Shown piece by piece: positions 54,382 to 63,129 of a stretch of DNA of 64,000 nt; positions within the stretch are counted from its first letter, which is position 1, and every line of letters begins with the position of its first letter. A program made the translations under genes and the position numbers. The notes beneath the pieces were generated by a model. It saw nothing but the letters and a program-made list of their open reading frames with translations. It did not search any database and was not told the DNA's origin. The stretch is from Streptomyces sp. APSN-46.1 (GTDB lineage: Bacteria > Actinomycetota > Actinomycetes > Streptomycetales > Streptomycetaceae): contig NZ_JALGRF010000002.1 in the NCBI RefSeq assembly GCF_022815725.1, forward strand, positions 496,001-560,000, given 5' to 3'.

Positions 54382-54957
54382 TCAGGCTTCGGGTGCCCGC
54401 AGGAGGGTCAGGAACGCGCGGAAGGCCGTCGGCATGTCCACCGATTCCGGGGCGAGCAGCCACTGGTACTGGAGGCCGTCCATGACGGCCGTCAGCAGCG
54501 GCGCCGCCTGCTCCGGGGTGAGGCCCGAGGGAAGCCGGTCGCCGAACTCGGCGCGCAGTACGGCCGCCATCTCCGCGCGGACCTGCTCGTAGCGCTCGGT
54601 GAAGAACTCCCGCGCCGGGTGCCCGTCGGTCACGCTCTCGCCCAGCAGTGCCGAGAACGTCTGCACGATGCCCGGGCGCATGGCGTTGTACTCCACCAGC
54701 GAGGCCAGCAGGTCCAGCCGCCAGGCGCCGGCCGAGGCGCGCGAGCCGCCGCCCGTGTCCCAGCGGTCGCGCTCCTCCAGCACCGCGACCAGCAGCGCCT
54801 CCTTGGTGGGGAAGTAGTGCAGCAGCCCCTGCTGGGTCAGGCCCACGCGCTCGGCGACCGCCCCCAGGGACGCGCCCCGGTAGCCGCGTTCCGCTATCAC
54901 CTCGACGGCCGCGCGGACGATGTCGCCGCGCCGCTCCTCGCTCCTCGCTCTGGCCAT
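54382..54957 (-). CDS. TetR-family transcriptional regulator
   Basis: 191 residues. The N-terminal helix-turn-helix reads RGDIVRAAVEVIAERGYRGA then SLGAVAERVGLTQQGLLHYFPTKEALL. The ligand domain has the TetR_C_6-like layout. Divergent from the GH3 glycosidase gene with a 224-base gap, it is probably its regulator. A short dyad TATC-N7-GATA at 55025-55039 could be its site. Confidence 0.92.
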   Translation of the reverse strand: MARARSEERRGDIVRAAVEVIAERGYRGASLGAVAERVGLTQQGLLHYFPTKEALLVAVLEERDRWDTGGGSRASAGAWRLDLLASLVEYNAMRPGIVQTFSALLGESVTDGHPAREFFTERYEQVRAEMAAVLRAEFGDRLPSGLTPEQAAPLLTAVMDGLQYQWLLAPESVDMPTAFRAFLTLLRAPEA

Positions 54958-55080
54958 CGCCCGCGCACCCCTTCCGTACCAGCCCGCCAGACAAGCCCGC
55001 CAGCAGGACCGTACGGCATCGCTATATCACGAATAGATAACTAACCCTACCGCTCACCAGGTACCGGTCCACCATGGGCG

Positions 55081-55163
55081 CACCGCACCGCACCGCACCG
55101 CACCGCACCGCACCGCACCGCACCGCACCGCACCGCCCGCACCGCACCGCACCGCACCGCACT
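55081..55163. repeat. (CACCG)n pentanucleotide tract upstream of the GH3 gene
   Basis: Eleven perfect CACCG units (55081-55135), a CCCG interruption, and about four further units to 55163. It ends about 10 bases before the GAGGAGG ribosome site of the GH3 gene, so it lies in its 5-prime leader or promoter. In one frame it is open from ATG 55074, giving an artificial HRTAP repeat N-terminus. Confidence 0.95.
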
Positions 55164-55181
55164 CAACGAGGAGGCACGGCC

Positions 55182-57659
55182 GTGACCGATGCCGATCAGG
55201 TCCGCGACGACGCCGTGGAGGCGGCGCTCGGCAAGCTGGACCTCGACACCAAGACCCGTCTGCTGGCCGGCCAGGACATGTGGTCCCTGCCCGCCGTCCC
55301 CGAGATCGGGCTGAAGTCCCTGGTCATGTCCGACGGCCCCGTCGGCGTCCGCGGCGTGCGCTGGACCGCCGACGACCCCTCGATCGCCCTGCCCTCCCCG
55401 ACCGCGCTCGCGGCCGCCTGGGACCCGGCCCTCGCCCGGCGCGCCGGCCGCCTCCTCGCCCAGGAGGCCCGTCGCAAGGGCGTCCACGTCCTCCTCGCGC
55501 CCACCGTCAACCTGCACCGCTCCCCGCTCGGCGGCCGGCACTTCGAGTGCTACTCCGAGGACCCGTACCTCACCGGAGTCATCGGCACCGGCTACGTCAA
55601 CGGGGTCCAGGACGGCGGAATCGGCACCACCGTCAAGCACTTCGCCGGCAACGACGCCGAGACCGAGCGGTTCACCGTCGACAACGCCATCGCCCCGCGC
55701 CCGCTGCGCGAGCTGTACCTGGCTCCCTTCGAGGCCATCGTCGAAAACGCCCGCCCCTGGGGCATCATGACGGCGTACAACCAGGTCAACGGCACGACCA
55801 TGACCGAGCACCAGCACCTCGTCAACGAGGTCCTGCGCGGCGAATGGGGCTTCGACGGGTGCAACGTCTCCGACTGGATGGCCGCCCGTTCCACCACCGG
55901 GGGCATCCTCGGCGGCCTCGACGTCGCCATGCCCGGCCCGCAGACCGTCTACGGGCCCTCCCTCGCCGAGGCCGTGCGCTCCGGCGAGGTCCCCGAGTCC
56001 GCCGTGGACGCGGCCGTGCGCAACGTCCTGCGCCTCGCCGCCCGCGTCGGCCTCCTGGAGGGCGCGCCGGCCGTCGTCACCGAGCCCCCCGCTCCCGTCG
56101 ACGGCCAGGCCCTGGCCCGGGAACTCGCCACCCGCGGGTTCGTCCTGGTACGCAACGAGGCGGTGCTCGATGACACCCCGGCCCTGCCGCTGGACGCCGG
56201 CGCCGGCCGCACCGTCGCCCTCATCGGCGCCGCCGCCCGCGATGCCCGCGTCCTCGGCGGCGGCTCCGCCACCGTCTTCCCCGAGCGGGTGGTCTCCCCG
56301 CTCGCCGGCTTGGGCGCCGCGCTGCCCGCCGGGGCGCTGACCTACGCCGTCGGCGCCGACCCCAGCGAGGAACTGGCCCCCGCCGACCAGGGCTTCGAGC
56401 TCCGCGCCGTCTGCCGCGACGCCTCCGGGGCCGTCCTCGGCGAGGGCGGCCTGCCGACCGGCCAGGTCCAGTGGATCGGCGAGGACCTGCCCGCCGGGGT
56501 CACGTACGAGACCATGGCGAGCGTCGAGGTCACCGGCACGTTCCTGCCGCGCGAGAGCGGCGAGCACGCCTTCGGCACCCGCGGGCTCGGCGTCTTCACC
56601 CTCGCCGTCGGCGGCGCGGCCGTCTGGGACGGCGTCCAGGAGAGGGGCGACGAGGCCGACCCGTTCGAGGCCTTCTTCGGGGCCCCCAGCGAACGCGCCC
56701 TCGTCGTCCTCACCGAAGGGCAGCCCGTCGAGGTCTCGCTGACGCTCCAGGTCCCCGACATGAGCGCCCTGCCGCTCAAGGCGGTCATGTTCTCCCTCCT
56801 GCACCTCGGCCCGCGGCGCGACGCCGACGAGCTGATCGCCGAGGCCGTGCGGGCCGCCCGGGCCGCCGACACCGCCGTCGTGGTCGTCGCCACCACCGAG
56901 CGTGTCGAGTCCGAGGGCTTCGACCGCGAGGACCTCACCCTGCCCGGCCGGCAGGACGACCTCGTCCGGGCCGTCGCCGCCGCCAACCCGAACACCGTGG
57001 TCGTCGTCAACGCGGGCTCCCCGGTGGAACTCCCGTGGCGCGAGGACGTCGCCGCCGTGCTCCTGACCTGGTTCCCCGGGCAGGAGGGCGGGGCCGCGCT
57101 GGCCGACGTACTCCTCGGCGACGCGGAGCCGGGCGGGCGGCTGCCCACCACCTGGCCGGCGCGCTTCGCCGACGCGCCCGTCACCGAGGTCGCGCCGACC
57201 GCCGGGCGACTGGAGTACCGCGAGGGGCTCTTCATCGGATACCGGGCCTACGAGGCCCGCTCCCTCACCCCCGCCTACCCGTTCGGGCACGGACTCGGCT
57301 ACACCGACTGGACGTACGAGTCCCTGGAGGTCACCGGCACCACCGCCCGGGTGCGTCTCACCAACACCGGCGACCGCCCGGGCCGCGAGGTCGTCCAGGT
57401 CTACCTCGCCCCCGTCGGCGGGTGCGGCGTCGAGCGCCCGGTGAGCTGGCTGGCCGCCTTCGCGGGAGTCGGGGCGGGCCCGGGGGAGAGCGTCGAAGCC
57501 GAGCTCGCCCTGCCCGCCCGGGCCTTCGAGATCTGGGACGAGGAGGCGCGCGGCTGGCGTCGGATCGGCGGCACCTACGAGGTCCGCGCCGGCCATTCCC
57601 ACGCCGATACCCGCCTCACGGCGGCCCTCGACATCCAGGGCGCCGCCGCCAGTTCCTGA
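55182..57659 (+). CDS. Glycoside hydrolase family 3 beta-glycosidase
   Basis: 825 residues from GTG 55182, with GAGGAGG 8 nt upstream. No signal peptide, so intracellular. N-terminal GH3 barrel: SLVMSDGPVGVRG, KGVHVLLAPTVNLHRSPLGG, TVKHFAGNDAETERFTVD (Lys-His pair), and the nucleophile Asp in GFDGCNVSDWMAARST. The C-terminal domain contains a PA14-like insertion (about residues 395-540, EVTGTFLPRESGEHAFGTRG) and ends in a fibronectin-III-like domain. Such enzymes are beta-glucosidases or xylosidases. The divergent TetR gene is the probable regulator. An upstream ATG (55074) would translate the CACCG repeat and is rejected. Confidence 0.94.
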   Translation: MTDADQVRDDAVEAALGKLDLDTKTRLLAGQDMWSLPAVPEIGLKSLVMSDGPVGVRGVRWTADDPSIALPSPTALAAAWDPALARRAGRLLAQEARRKGVHVLLAPTVNLHRSPLGGRHFECYSEDPYLTGVIGTGYVNGVQDGGIGTTVKHFAGNDAETERFTVDNAIAPRPLRELYLAPFEAIVENARPWGIMTAYNQVNGTTMTEHQHLVNEVLRGEWGFDGCNVSDWMAARSTTGGILGGLDVAMPGPQTVYGPSLAEAVRSGEVPESAVDAAVRNVLRLAARVGLLEGAPAVVTEPPAPVDGQALARELATRGFVLVRNEAVLDDTPALPLDAGAGRTVALIGAAARDARVLGGGSATVFPERVVSPLAGLGAALPAGALTYAVGADPSEELAPADQGFELRAVCRDASGAVLGEGGLPTGQVQWIGEDLPAGVTYETMASVEVTGTFLPRESGEHAFGTRGLGVFTLAVGGAAVWDGVQERGDEADPFEAFFGAPSERALVVLTEGQPVEVSLTLQVPDMSALPLKAVMFSLLHLGPRRDADELIAEAVRAARAADTAVVVVATTERVESEGFDREDLTLPGRQDDLVRAVAAANPNTVVVVNAGSPVELPWREDVAAVLLTWFPGQEGGAALADVLLGDAEPGGRLPTTWPARFADAPVTEVAPTAGRLEYREGLFIGYRAYEARSLTPAYPFGHGLGYTDWTYESLEVTGTTARVRLTNTGDRPGREVVQVYLAPVGGCGVERPVSWLAAFAGVGAGPGESVEAELALPARAFEIWDEEARGWRRIGGTYEVRAGHSHADTRLTAALDIQGAAASS

Positions 57660-57726
57660 TATGGCCGGAAATCACCCACGAACCGGACCGGGAGCGGCCC
57701 TGACACCGCCCCCCGGTCCGTACCGC

Positions 57727-58623
57727 TCAGCGCGGCGGTTCGGCCGAGGTCACCTGGCGGTGCGCCAGCTCGGCCAGCCGCGCCTGCCCGTTCTTCCCCG
57801 GGTGGAACCAGTCCCAGCGGCTCAACTGATCGGCCTCGAACGGATACTGGAACACCGCACCCCCGTCGTACCGGCACAGCGCGTCCTTCGCGCAGACCTC
57901 GCGCAGCACCTCGTTGTACTCGACCACCCGTGCCCGCACCTGCACGCGCCGGGCCGTCGCTCCCGATCCGGCCGACAGCGGGTCCGCCAGCATCGACTGA
58001 CAGATGCCCAGCTTCCAGATCTGCCGCACCACCGGGCTGTCCTTGCCCTGCTCCCACAACCGCTGCAGGTCGGGCACCGAGGACACGTACACCTGGGTCG
58101 TGGGCGAGGCCGCCCGCAGACCGGCGAGCGCCTTCTCGAAACCGGCCCGGAACTCGGCGACCGGCGTCATCGACGAAGCCAGCGGCCGGCAGGCGTCGTT
58201 CGAGCCCACCATCACCGTGACCAGGCCGGGCTTGTGCTCGGCGGCCGAGGCCAGCTGTCCCGGCAGGTCCGCCATCCGCGAGCCGGTCACCGCGTAGTTC
58301 CAGCTGCGGGCGGGCGCCTCGGCCTCCCCGAGCAGCCGGGCGGCCAGGGAGCGCACCTCGGGGTCGTCGCCCGTCGCCCAGGAGACCTCCGGGCAGTCCG
58401 CCAGGACCGAACAGGCATCGAAACCACGTGTGATGGAGTCACCCACAGCGGCGATCGAGGCCGGCGCGGTGTTCCAGCGCGGCGCGGCCTGCGCCCCGCG
58501 CTCACCCTCGGAGGCCGACTCGCCCGACTGACACCCCGTAACCGCCCCGGCCAGCACGGCGACCGCCGTGACCACGCCCGCGAGGGTGCGGCGCGCGCGG
58601 CGGTGCGGAGCGGTCGTGCGCAT
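57727..58623 (-). CDS. SGNH/GDSL-hydrolase lipoprotein
   Basis: 298 residues with a lipoprotein signal: basic start, hydrophobic VVTAVAVLAGAV and lipobox Cys in LAGAVTGC. SGNH blocks: AVGDSITRGFDAC (Ser), AVTGSRMADL (Gly), VMVGSNDACR (Asn), and the terminal Asp and His in WDWFHPGKNGQARLAEL. An outer-surface esterase or lipase. It is unrelated in context to the island SGNH protein. The 251 bases upstream (58624-58874) hold no gene and carry the promoters of this gene and the next. Confidence 0.93.
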   Translation of the reverse strand: MRTTAPHRRARRTLAGVVTAVAVLAGAVTGCQSGESASEGERGAQAAPRWNTAPASIAAVGDSITRGFDACSVLADCPEVSWATGDDPEVRSLAARLLGEAEAPARSWNYAVTGSRMADLPGQLASAAEHKPGLVTVMVGSNDACRPLASSMTPVAEFRAGFEKALAGLRAASPTTQVYVSSVPDLQRLWEQGKDSPVVRQIWKLGICQSMLADPLSAGSGATARRVQVRARVVEYNEVLREVCAKDALCRYDGGAVFQYPFEADQLSRWDWFHPGKNGQARLAELAHRQVTSAEPPR

Positions 58624-58874
58624 CGGGTGGGTCTCCTCCCTTGTCGCCCCGCGTCGTTCGGGGGCGTCCTGCTGAGTGAAAGCTCTGTGTTTACCGGGTT
58701 ATGAGCGACCGTACGTCACACCAGGACCCCTGGCGCACGGTAGCTTTTTCCCGTGGCGTTTCGGCCGCAGGTCTCGCGACGCAATGTCAGATCATTTCCG
58801 CTAAATTGCATCACGTCACAAACTGTCCGTTTTCTGGAGTTTATTCCTGACCTCGTCCCATACTGGAGGTCCCG

Positions 58875-59369
58875 GTGACGACACGTGGAGTTCTGTACGT
58901 GCATTCCGCACCGCGCGCGCTCTGCCCGCATGTGGAATGGGCTGTTGCGGGCGTGCTCGGGGTGCGGGTGAACCTCGACTGGATCAGGCAGCCCGCCTCC
59001 CCCGGCACCTGGAGAGCCGAGTTCTCCTGGCAGGCCGAAGCGGGCACCGCCTCGAAGCTGGCCTCCGCGCTGCGCGGCTGGCACCTGCTGCGTTTCGAAG
59101 TGACCGCGGAACCCTGCCCCACCGCCGAGGGAGAGCGCTACAGCTCCACCCCGGAACTCGGCATCTTCCACGCCGTCACCGGAATGCACGGCGACATCCT
59201 CATCCCCGAGGACCGGCTGCGCGCCGCCCTCGCCCGCTCCGCGCGGGGCGAGACCGACCTGGAGGCGGAGATCTCCAGGCTGCTCGGCAAGCCCTGGGAC
59301 GACGAGCTCGAACCCTTCCGCTACGCGGGCGAGGGCGCCCCGGTGCGCTGGCTCCACCAAGTGGTCTGA
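58875..59369 (+). CDS. DUF3145 protein
   Basis: 164 residues from GTG 58875, with TGGAGG upstream. Starts TTRGVLYVHSAPRALCPHVE and contains RYSSTPELGIFHAVTGMHGD and ELEPFRYAGEGAPVRWLHQVV. These match the actinomycete-specific DUF3145 family, usually found beside the fab operon, as here. Function is unknown. The tight linkage with fatty-acid genes suggests a role in lipid or cell-wall metabolism. Confidence 0.92.
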   Translation: MTTRGVLYVHSAPRALCPHVEWAVAGVLGVRVNLDWIRQPASPGTWRAEFSWQAEAGTASKLASALRGWHLLRFEVTAEPCPTAEGERYSSTPELGIFHAVTGMHGDILIPEDRLRAALARSARGETDLEAEISRLLGKPWDDELEPFRYAGEGAPVRWLHQVV

Positions 59370-59382
59370 GAACGCGCATGCG

Positions 59383-59416
59383 AAAAGGCCCTCCCGGTAC
59401 ACCGGGAGGGCCTTTT
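59383..59416. terminator. Bidirectional terminator between DUF3145 gene and fabF
   Basis: Arms AAAAGGCCCTCCCGGT (59383-59398) and ACCGGGAGGGCCTTTT (59401-59416), perfectly complementary with A/T runs on both outer sides, so it can work for both convergent genes. Confidence 0.92.
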
Positions 59417-59435
59417 CACGTGGTGAGGCAGTACG

Positions 59436-60701
59436 TCAGACCGTGCGGAAGGCCAGGGTGACGTTGTGGCCGCCGAAGCCGAACGAGTTGTTGATCGCGG
59501 AGATCGGGCCGTCGGCCGGGAGCTTGCGCGGCTCGCCCACGACGATGTCCGCGTCGATGTCGTCGTCCAGCTCGTCCACGTTGATCGTCGCCGGGGCGAT
59601 CCGGTGGTAGAGCGCCAGCACGGTCGCGACGGTCTCGATCCCGCCGGCGCCGCCCAGCAGGTGGCCGGTCATCGACTTGGTCGCCGAGATGGCGATGTGG
59701 TCGAGGTCGTCGCCCAGGACCTTGCGCAGGGCCTTCAGCTCGGCCGTGTCACCCTGCGGGGTCGAGGTGGCGTGCGCGTTGAGGTGGACCAGCTCGGCCG
59801 GGTCGAGACCCGTGTTGTCCAGCAGGTTCTGCACCGCGGCCGCGACACCGCGGCCGGTCGGCTCGGGCTGCGCGATGTGGTGGCTGTCGGCGGACAGACC
59901 CTGGCCCAGCACCTCGCAGTAGACCCGGGCGCCCCGCGCGGCGGCGTGCTCGGCGGACTCCAGGACGACGACGCCCGCGCCCTCGCCGAGGACGAAGCCG
60001 TCGCGGGCCTTGTCGTACGGGCGGGAGGCCTGCTCGGGGTTCTCGTTGTTCTTGGACATCGCCATCATGTTGGCGAACGCGGCGATCGGCAGCGGGTGGA
60101 TCGCCGCCTCGGTGCCGCCCGCGACGACCACGTCGGCACGGCCGGTACGGATCATCTCGACGGCGTAGCCGATGGCCTCGGCGCCGGACGCGCAGGCGCT
60201 GACCGGAGTGTGCACGCCCGCACGGGCGTTGACCTCAAGGCCGACGTTGGCCGACGGGCCGTTCGGCATGAGCATGGGGACGGTGTGCGGGGAGACCCGG
60301 CGCACACCCTTTTCCTTCAGTACGTCGTACTGGTCGAGCAGCGTGGTGACACCGCCGATGCCGGACGCGATGACGGTGCCCAGGCGCTCGGGGAGGATGG
60401 GCTCACCCTCGCCCGCGGGGGCGGTGTAGCCGGCGTCGGCCCAGGCCTCACGGGCGGCGATGACGGCGAACTGCGCCGAGCGGTCCAGCTTTCGGGCCAG
60501 CGGCCGGGGCAGTACCTCGCTCGGGTCGACAGCGACCGGGGCTGCGATGCGAACCGGGAGTTCGGCAAAGCGCTCGCCCTCCAGGGGCTTGACACCGGAA
60601 CGGCCGGCAAGCAGACCTTCCCAGGTCGAAGCGCTGTCGCCACCCAGCGGAGTGGTTGCGCCGATACCGGTGACGACCACGGTGCGATTGGTCGGGCTCA
60701 C
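59436..60701 (-). CDS. fabF: 3-oxoacyl-ACP synthase II (KAS II)
   Basis: 421 residues from GTG 60701. Elongates acyl-ACP with malonyl-ACP in type II fatty-acid synthesis. The thiolase-fold triad is visible: Cys-170 in VSACASGAEAIG, His in NAHATSTPQGDTAELKAL and His in SMTGHLLGGAGGIE. Last gene of the fabD-fabH-acpP-fabF operon, 79 bases after acpP. An upstream ATG (60767) is in frame but lies in the acpP-fabF gap and adds a non-conserved tail. Confidence 0.96.
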   Translation of the reverse strand: MSPTNRTVVVTGIGATTPLGGDSASTWEGLLAGRSGVKPLEGERFAELPVRIAAPVAVDPSEVLPRPLARKLDRSAQFAVIAAREAWADAGYTAPAGEGEPILPERLGTVIASGIGGVTTLLDQYDVLKEKGVRRVSPHTVPMLMPNGPSANVGLEVNARAGVHTPVSACASGAEAIGYAVEMIRTGRADVVVAGGTEAAIHPLPIAAFANMMAMSKNNENPEQASRPYDKARDGFVLGEGAGVVVLESAEHAAARGARVYCEVLGQGLSADSHHIAQPEPTGRGVAAAVQNLLDNTGLDPAELVHLNAHATSTPQGDTAELKALRKVLGDDLDHIAISATKSMTGHLLGGAGGIETVATVLALYHRIAPATINVDELDDDIDADIVVGEPRKLPADGPISAINNSFGFGGHNVTLAFRTV

Positions 60702-60780
60702 AGGAATTCTTTCTCCACGTCTAAGGGGGTGCTGAATTGTCACGGCGCCACCGCCAGGTGGCGACAAACGCTCGTCAGGC

Positions 60781-61029
60781 TCAGGCCTGGTGCTTCAGGA
60801 TGTAGCTCGCGGCGTCGCCGACCGTCTTGAGGTTCTTGACGTCCTCGTCCGGGATCTTGACGTCGAAGCGCTCTTCGGCGGCGACGACGACCTCGACCAT
60901 GGACAGCGAGTCGACGTCCAGGTCGTCGGTGAAGGACTTGTCGATCTCGACGTCCTCGACCGGGATGCCGGCGATCTCGTTGACGATCTCCGCGAGACCC
61001 TTGACGATCTCTTCCTGCGTGGCGGCCAT
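60781..61029 (-). CDS. acpP: Acyl carrier protein
   Basis: 82 residues, acidic. The 4-phosphopantetheine attachment Ser-41 sits in DDLDVDSLSMVEVV. It carries the growing acyl chain in type II fatty-acid synthesis. It lies between fabH and fabF, as is standard in Streptomyces. A clean GGAG ribosome site precedes ATG 61029. Confidence 0.98.
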   Translation of the reverse strand: MAATQEEIVKGLAEIVNEIAGIPVEDVEIDKSFTDDLDVDSLSMVEVVVAAEERFDVKIPDEDVKNLKTVGDAASYILKHQA

Positions 61030-61083
61030 GTGGCGCTCCTTCTGTAGCTAACTGGTGGATCAGGGCGGGATGGATCCCCGGCC

Positions 61084-62088
61084 CTAGGGGAGGGTAACGA
61101 CCGTCGCGGCGTAGACGAGTCCCGCCCCGAAGCCGATGACGAGCGCGGTGTCGCCGCTCTTCGCCGCTCCGGTCGCCAGGAGCCGCTCCATCGCGAGCGG
61201 GATCGAGGCGGCCGAGGTGTTGCCGGTGGTCTCGATGTCACGGGCGACCGTGACGTGCTCCGGCAGCTTCAGAGTCTTCACCATCGAGTCGATGATCCGC
61301 ATATTCGCCTGGTGCGGAATGAAGACGTCCAGGTCGTCGGGGGTGATCCCGGCCGCGTCGAGCGCCTGCTGGGCCACCTTGGCCATCTCGAAGACGGCCC
61401 AGCGGAAGACCGCCTGACCCTCCTGGGTGATGGCGGGGAACTTCTCGGCGCCGTCCGTGGTGCGGTACTCGTCCCAGGGCACGGTCTGCTTGATCGTCTC
61501 GGACTTGTCGCCCTCCGAACCCCACACCGTGGGGCCGATGGCCGGCTCGTCCGAGGGGCCGACGACCACGGCTCCGGCGCCGTCGCCGAACAGGAAGGCC
61601 GTCGCGCGGTCCTCCAGGTCCGTCAGGTCCGAGAGCCGCTCCACGCCGATCACGAGCACGTACGCGGCGGAACCTTCCACCACCATGCCCTTGGCCAGCG
61701 TCAGGCCGTAGCCGAAGCCGGCGCAGCCCGCGGAGATGTCGAACGCGGCGGGCTTGCCCGCGCCGATCCGGTGGGCGATCTCGGTCGCGACGGCCGGGGT
61801 CTGCTTGAAGTGCGAGACCGTCGAGACGATCACGGCGCCGATCTGCTCGGGGGAGATCCCGGCATCGGCGAGCGCTTTGCCCGAGGCCTCCACCGACATC
61901 GCGGCCACCGTCTCCTGCGGCGAGGCCCAGTGCCGGGTCGCGATGCCGGAGCGCGAGCGGATCCACTCGTCGGACGAGTCGATCGTCTCCAGGATGACCT
62001 CATTGGGCACCACGCGGATCGGCCGGTAGCCGCCGACTCCGAGGATGCGGGCGTACGGGGAGCCCTTGGCAGGCTTGATCTTCGACAT
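61084..62088 (-). CDS. fabH: 3-oxoacyl-ACP synthase III (KAS III)
   Basis: 334 residues. Starts fatty-acid synthesis by condensing acyl-CoA with malonyl-ACP. In Streptomyces it accepts branched starters. Triad: Cys in DISAGCAGFGYGLTLAKG, His in DVFIPHQANMRIID and Asn in ETTGNTSAASIPLAM. It follows fabD by 19 bases. Confidence 0.97.
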   Translation of the reverse strand: MSKIKPAKGSPYARILGVGGYRPIRVVPNEVILETIDSSDEWIRSRSGIATRHWASPQETVAAMSVEASGKALADAGISPEQIGAVIVSTVSHFKQTPAVATEIAHRIGAGKPAAFDISAGCAGFGYGLTLAKGMVVEGSAAYVLVIGVERLSDLTDLEDRATAFLFGDGAGAVVVGPSDEPAIGPTVWGSEGDKSETIKQTVPWDEYRTTDGAEKFPAITQEGQAVFRWAVFEMAKVAQQALDAAGITPDDLDVFIPHQANMRIIDSMVKTLKLPEHVTVARDIETTGNTSAASIPLAMERLLATGAAKSGDTALVIGFGAGLVYAATVVTLP

Positions 62089-62107
62089 GCTGTGTGGGCT
62101 CCTTCTC

Positions 62108-63046
62108 TCAGGCCGCGTGCTCGGCGACGAGCTCGGCGGCCTTTTCGAGATCGTCCGGGGTCTTCAGGGCCACGCTCGGTACGCCCTTCAGCGCGCGCTT
62201 GGCCAGACCCGTCAGGGTGCCGCCGGGGCAGAGCTCGATGATCCCCGTGACGCCCAGCGCGGCGAACGTCTCCATGCACAGGTCCCAGCGGACCGGGTTC
62301 GCGACCTGGCCGACCAGGCGGGCGACGACGTCGGCGCCCGTGGTGACGACGTGGCCGTCCTTGTTCGAGACGTACTTCAGCTCCGGGTCGGCCGGGGAGA
62401 GCGCCTGCGCGGCCTCCGCCAGCTTGTCGACCGCCGGGATCATGTGGTGCGTGTGGAAGGCGCCCGCGACCTTGAGGGCGACGACCTTCATGGAGCCTTC
62501 GGGCTTGTCGGCCTCCAGAGCGGCGATCTGCTCCATGGTGCCGGCGGCCACGATCTGGCCCGCGCCGTTGATGTTCGCCGCGGTCAGGCCCAGCTTCTCC
62601 AGATGCGCGACGACCACGTCCGGCTCGCCGCCCAGGACCGCGGCCATGCCGGTCGCGGTGACGGCGGCGGCCTCGGCCATGCCGAGCCCGCGGGTCCGTA
62701 CGAACGACAGCGCCTCCGCGTCGGACAGCACGCCGGCGTACGCGGCGGCGGTGATCTCACCGACGCTGTGGCCCGAGACGGCGCCGAAGGCCGTACGGCC
62801 CTTCCCGTGGGAAGCGTCGAGCGCCGAAGCGGACAGAAGTCCGGCGGCGACCAGCAGGGGCTGGGCCACCGCCGTGTCGCGGATCTCCTCCGCGTCGGCC
62901 TTCGTGCCGTAGTGGGCAAGGTCGAGCCCGATGGCGTCCGACCACGCGCCGACGCGCTCGGCGGCGCCGGGGAGGTCGAGCCAGGGAGTCAGGAAGCCGG
63001 GCGTCTGTGCGCCTTGGCCGGGAGCGACGAGTACGAGCACCCTCAC
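62108..63046 (-). CDS. fabD: Malonyl-CoA:ACP transacylase
   Basis: 312 residues. Loads malonate onto ACP. It has the N-terminal LVLVAPGQGAQTPGF loop, nucleophile Ser in VSGHSVGEITAAAYAGV, and the late His in KVAGAFHTHHM. First gene of the fab operon, 83 bases downstream of fasR, whose product is known to activate this operon in S. coelicolor. Confidence 0.97.
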   Translation of the reverse strand: MRVLVLVAPGQGAQTPGFLTPWLDLPGAAERVGAWSDAIGLDLAHYGTKADAEEIRDTAVAQPLLVAAGLLSASALDASHGKGRTAFGAVSGHSVGEITAAAYAGVLSDAEALSFVRTRGLGMAEAAAVTATGMAAVLGGEPDVVVAHLEKLGLTAANINGAGQIVAAGTMEQIAALEADKPEGSMKVVALKVAGAFHTHHMIPAVDKLAEAAQALSPADPELKYVSNKDGHVVTTGADVVARLVGQVANPVRWDLCMETFAALGVTGIIELCPGGTLTGLAKRALKGVPSVALKTPDDLEKAAELVAEHAA

Positions 63047-63129
63047 ACTCTCTCTTGTGGATGGTCCCTGTCGCCCGTGGGGACAGGGACGAAGAACCGT
63101 CGGGGGAATTGTTGATGTCCGACAAAAGT

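Noticed and set aside
55047..57602. An 851-codon minus-strand open frame opposite the GH3 gene
   Set aside because: The GH3 frame has all family motifs. The antisense frame has none.
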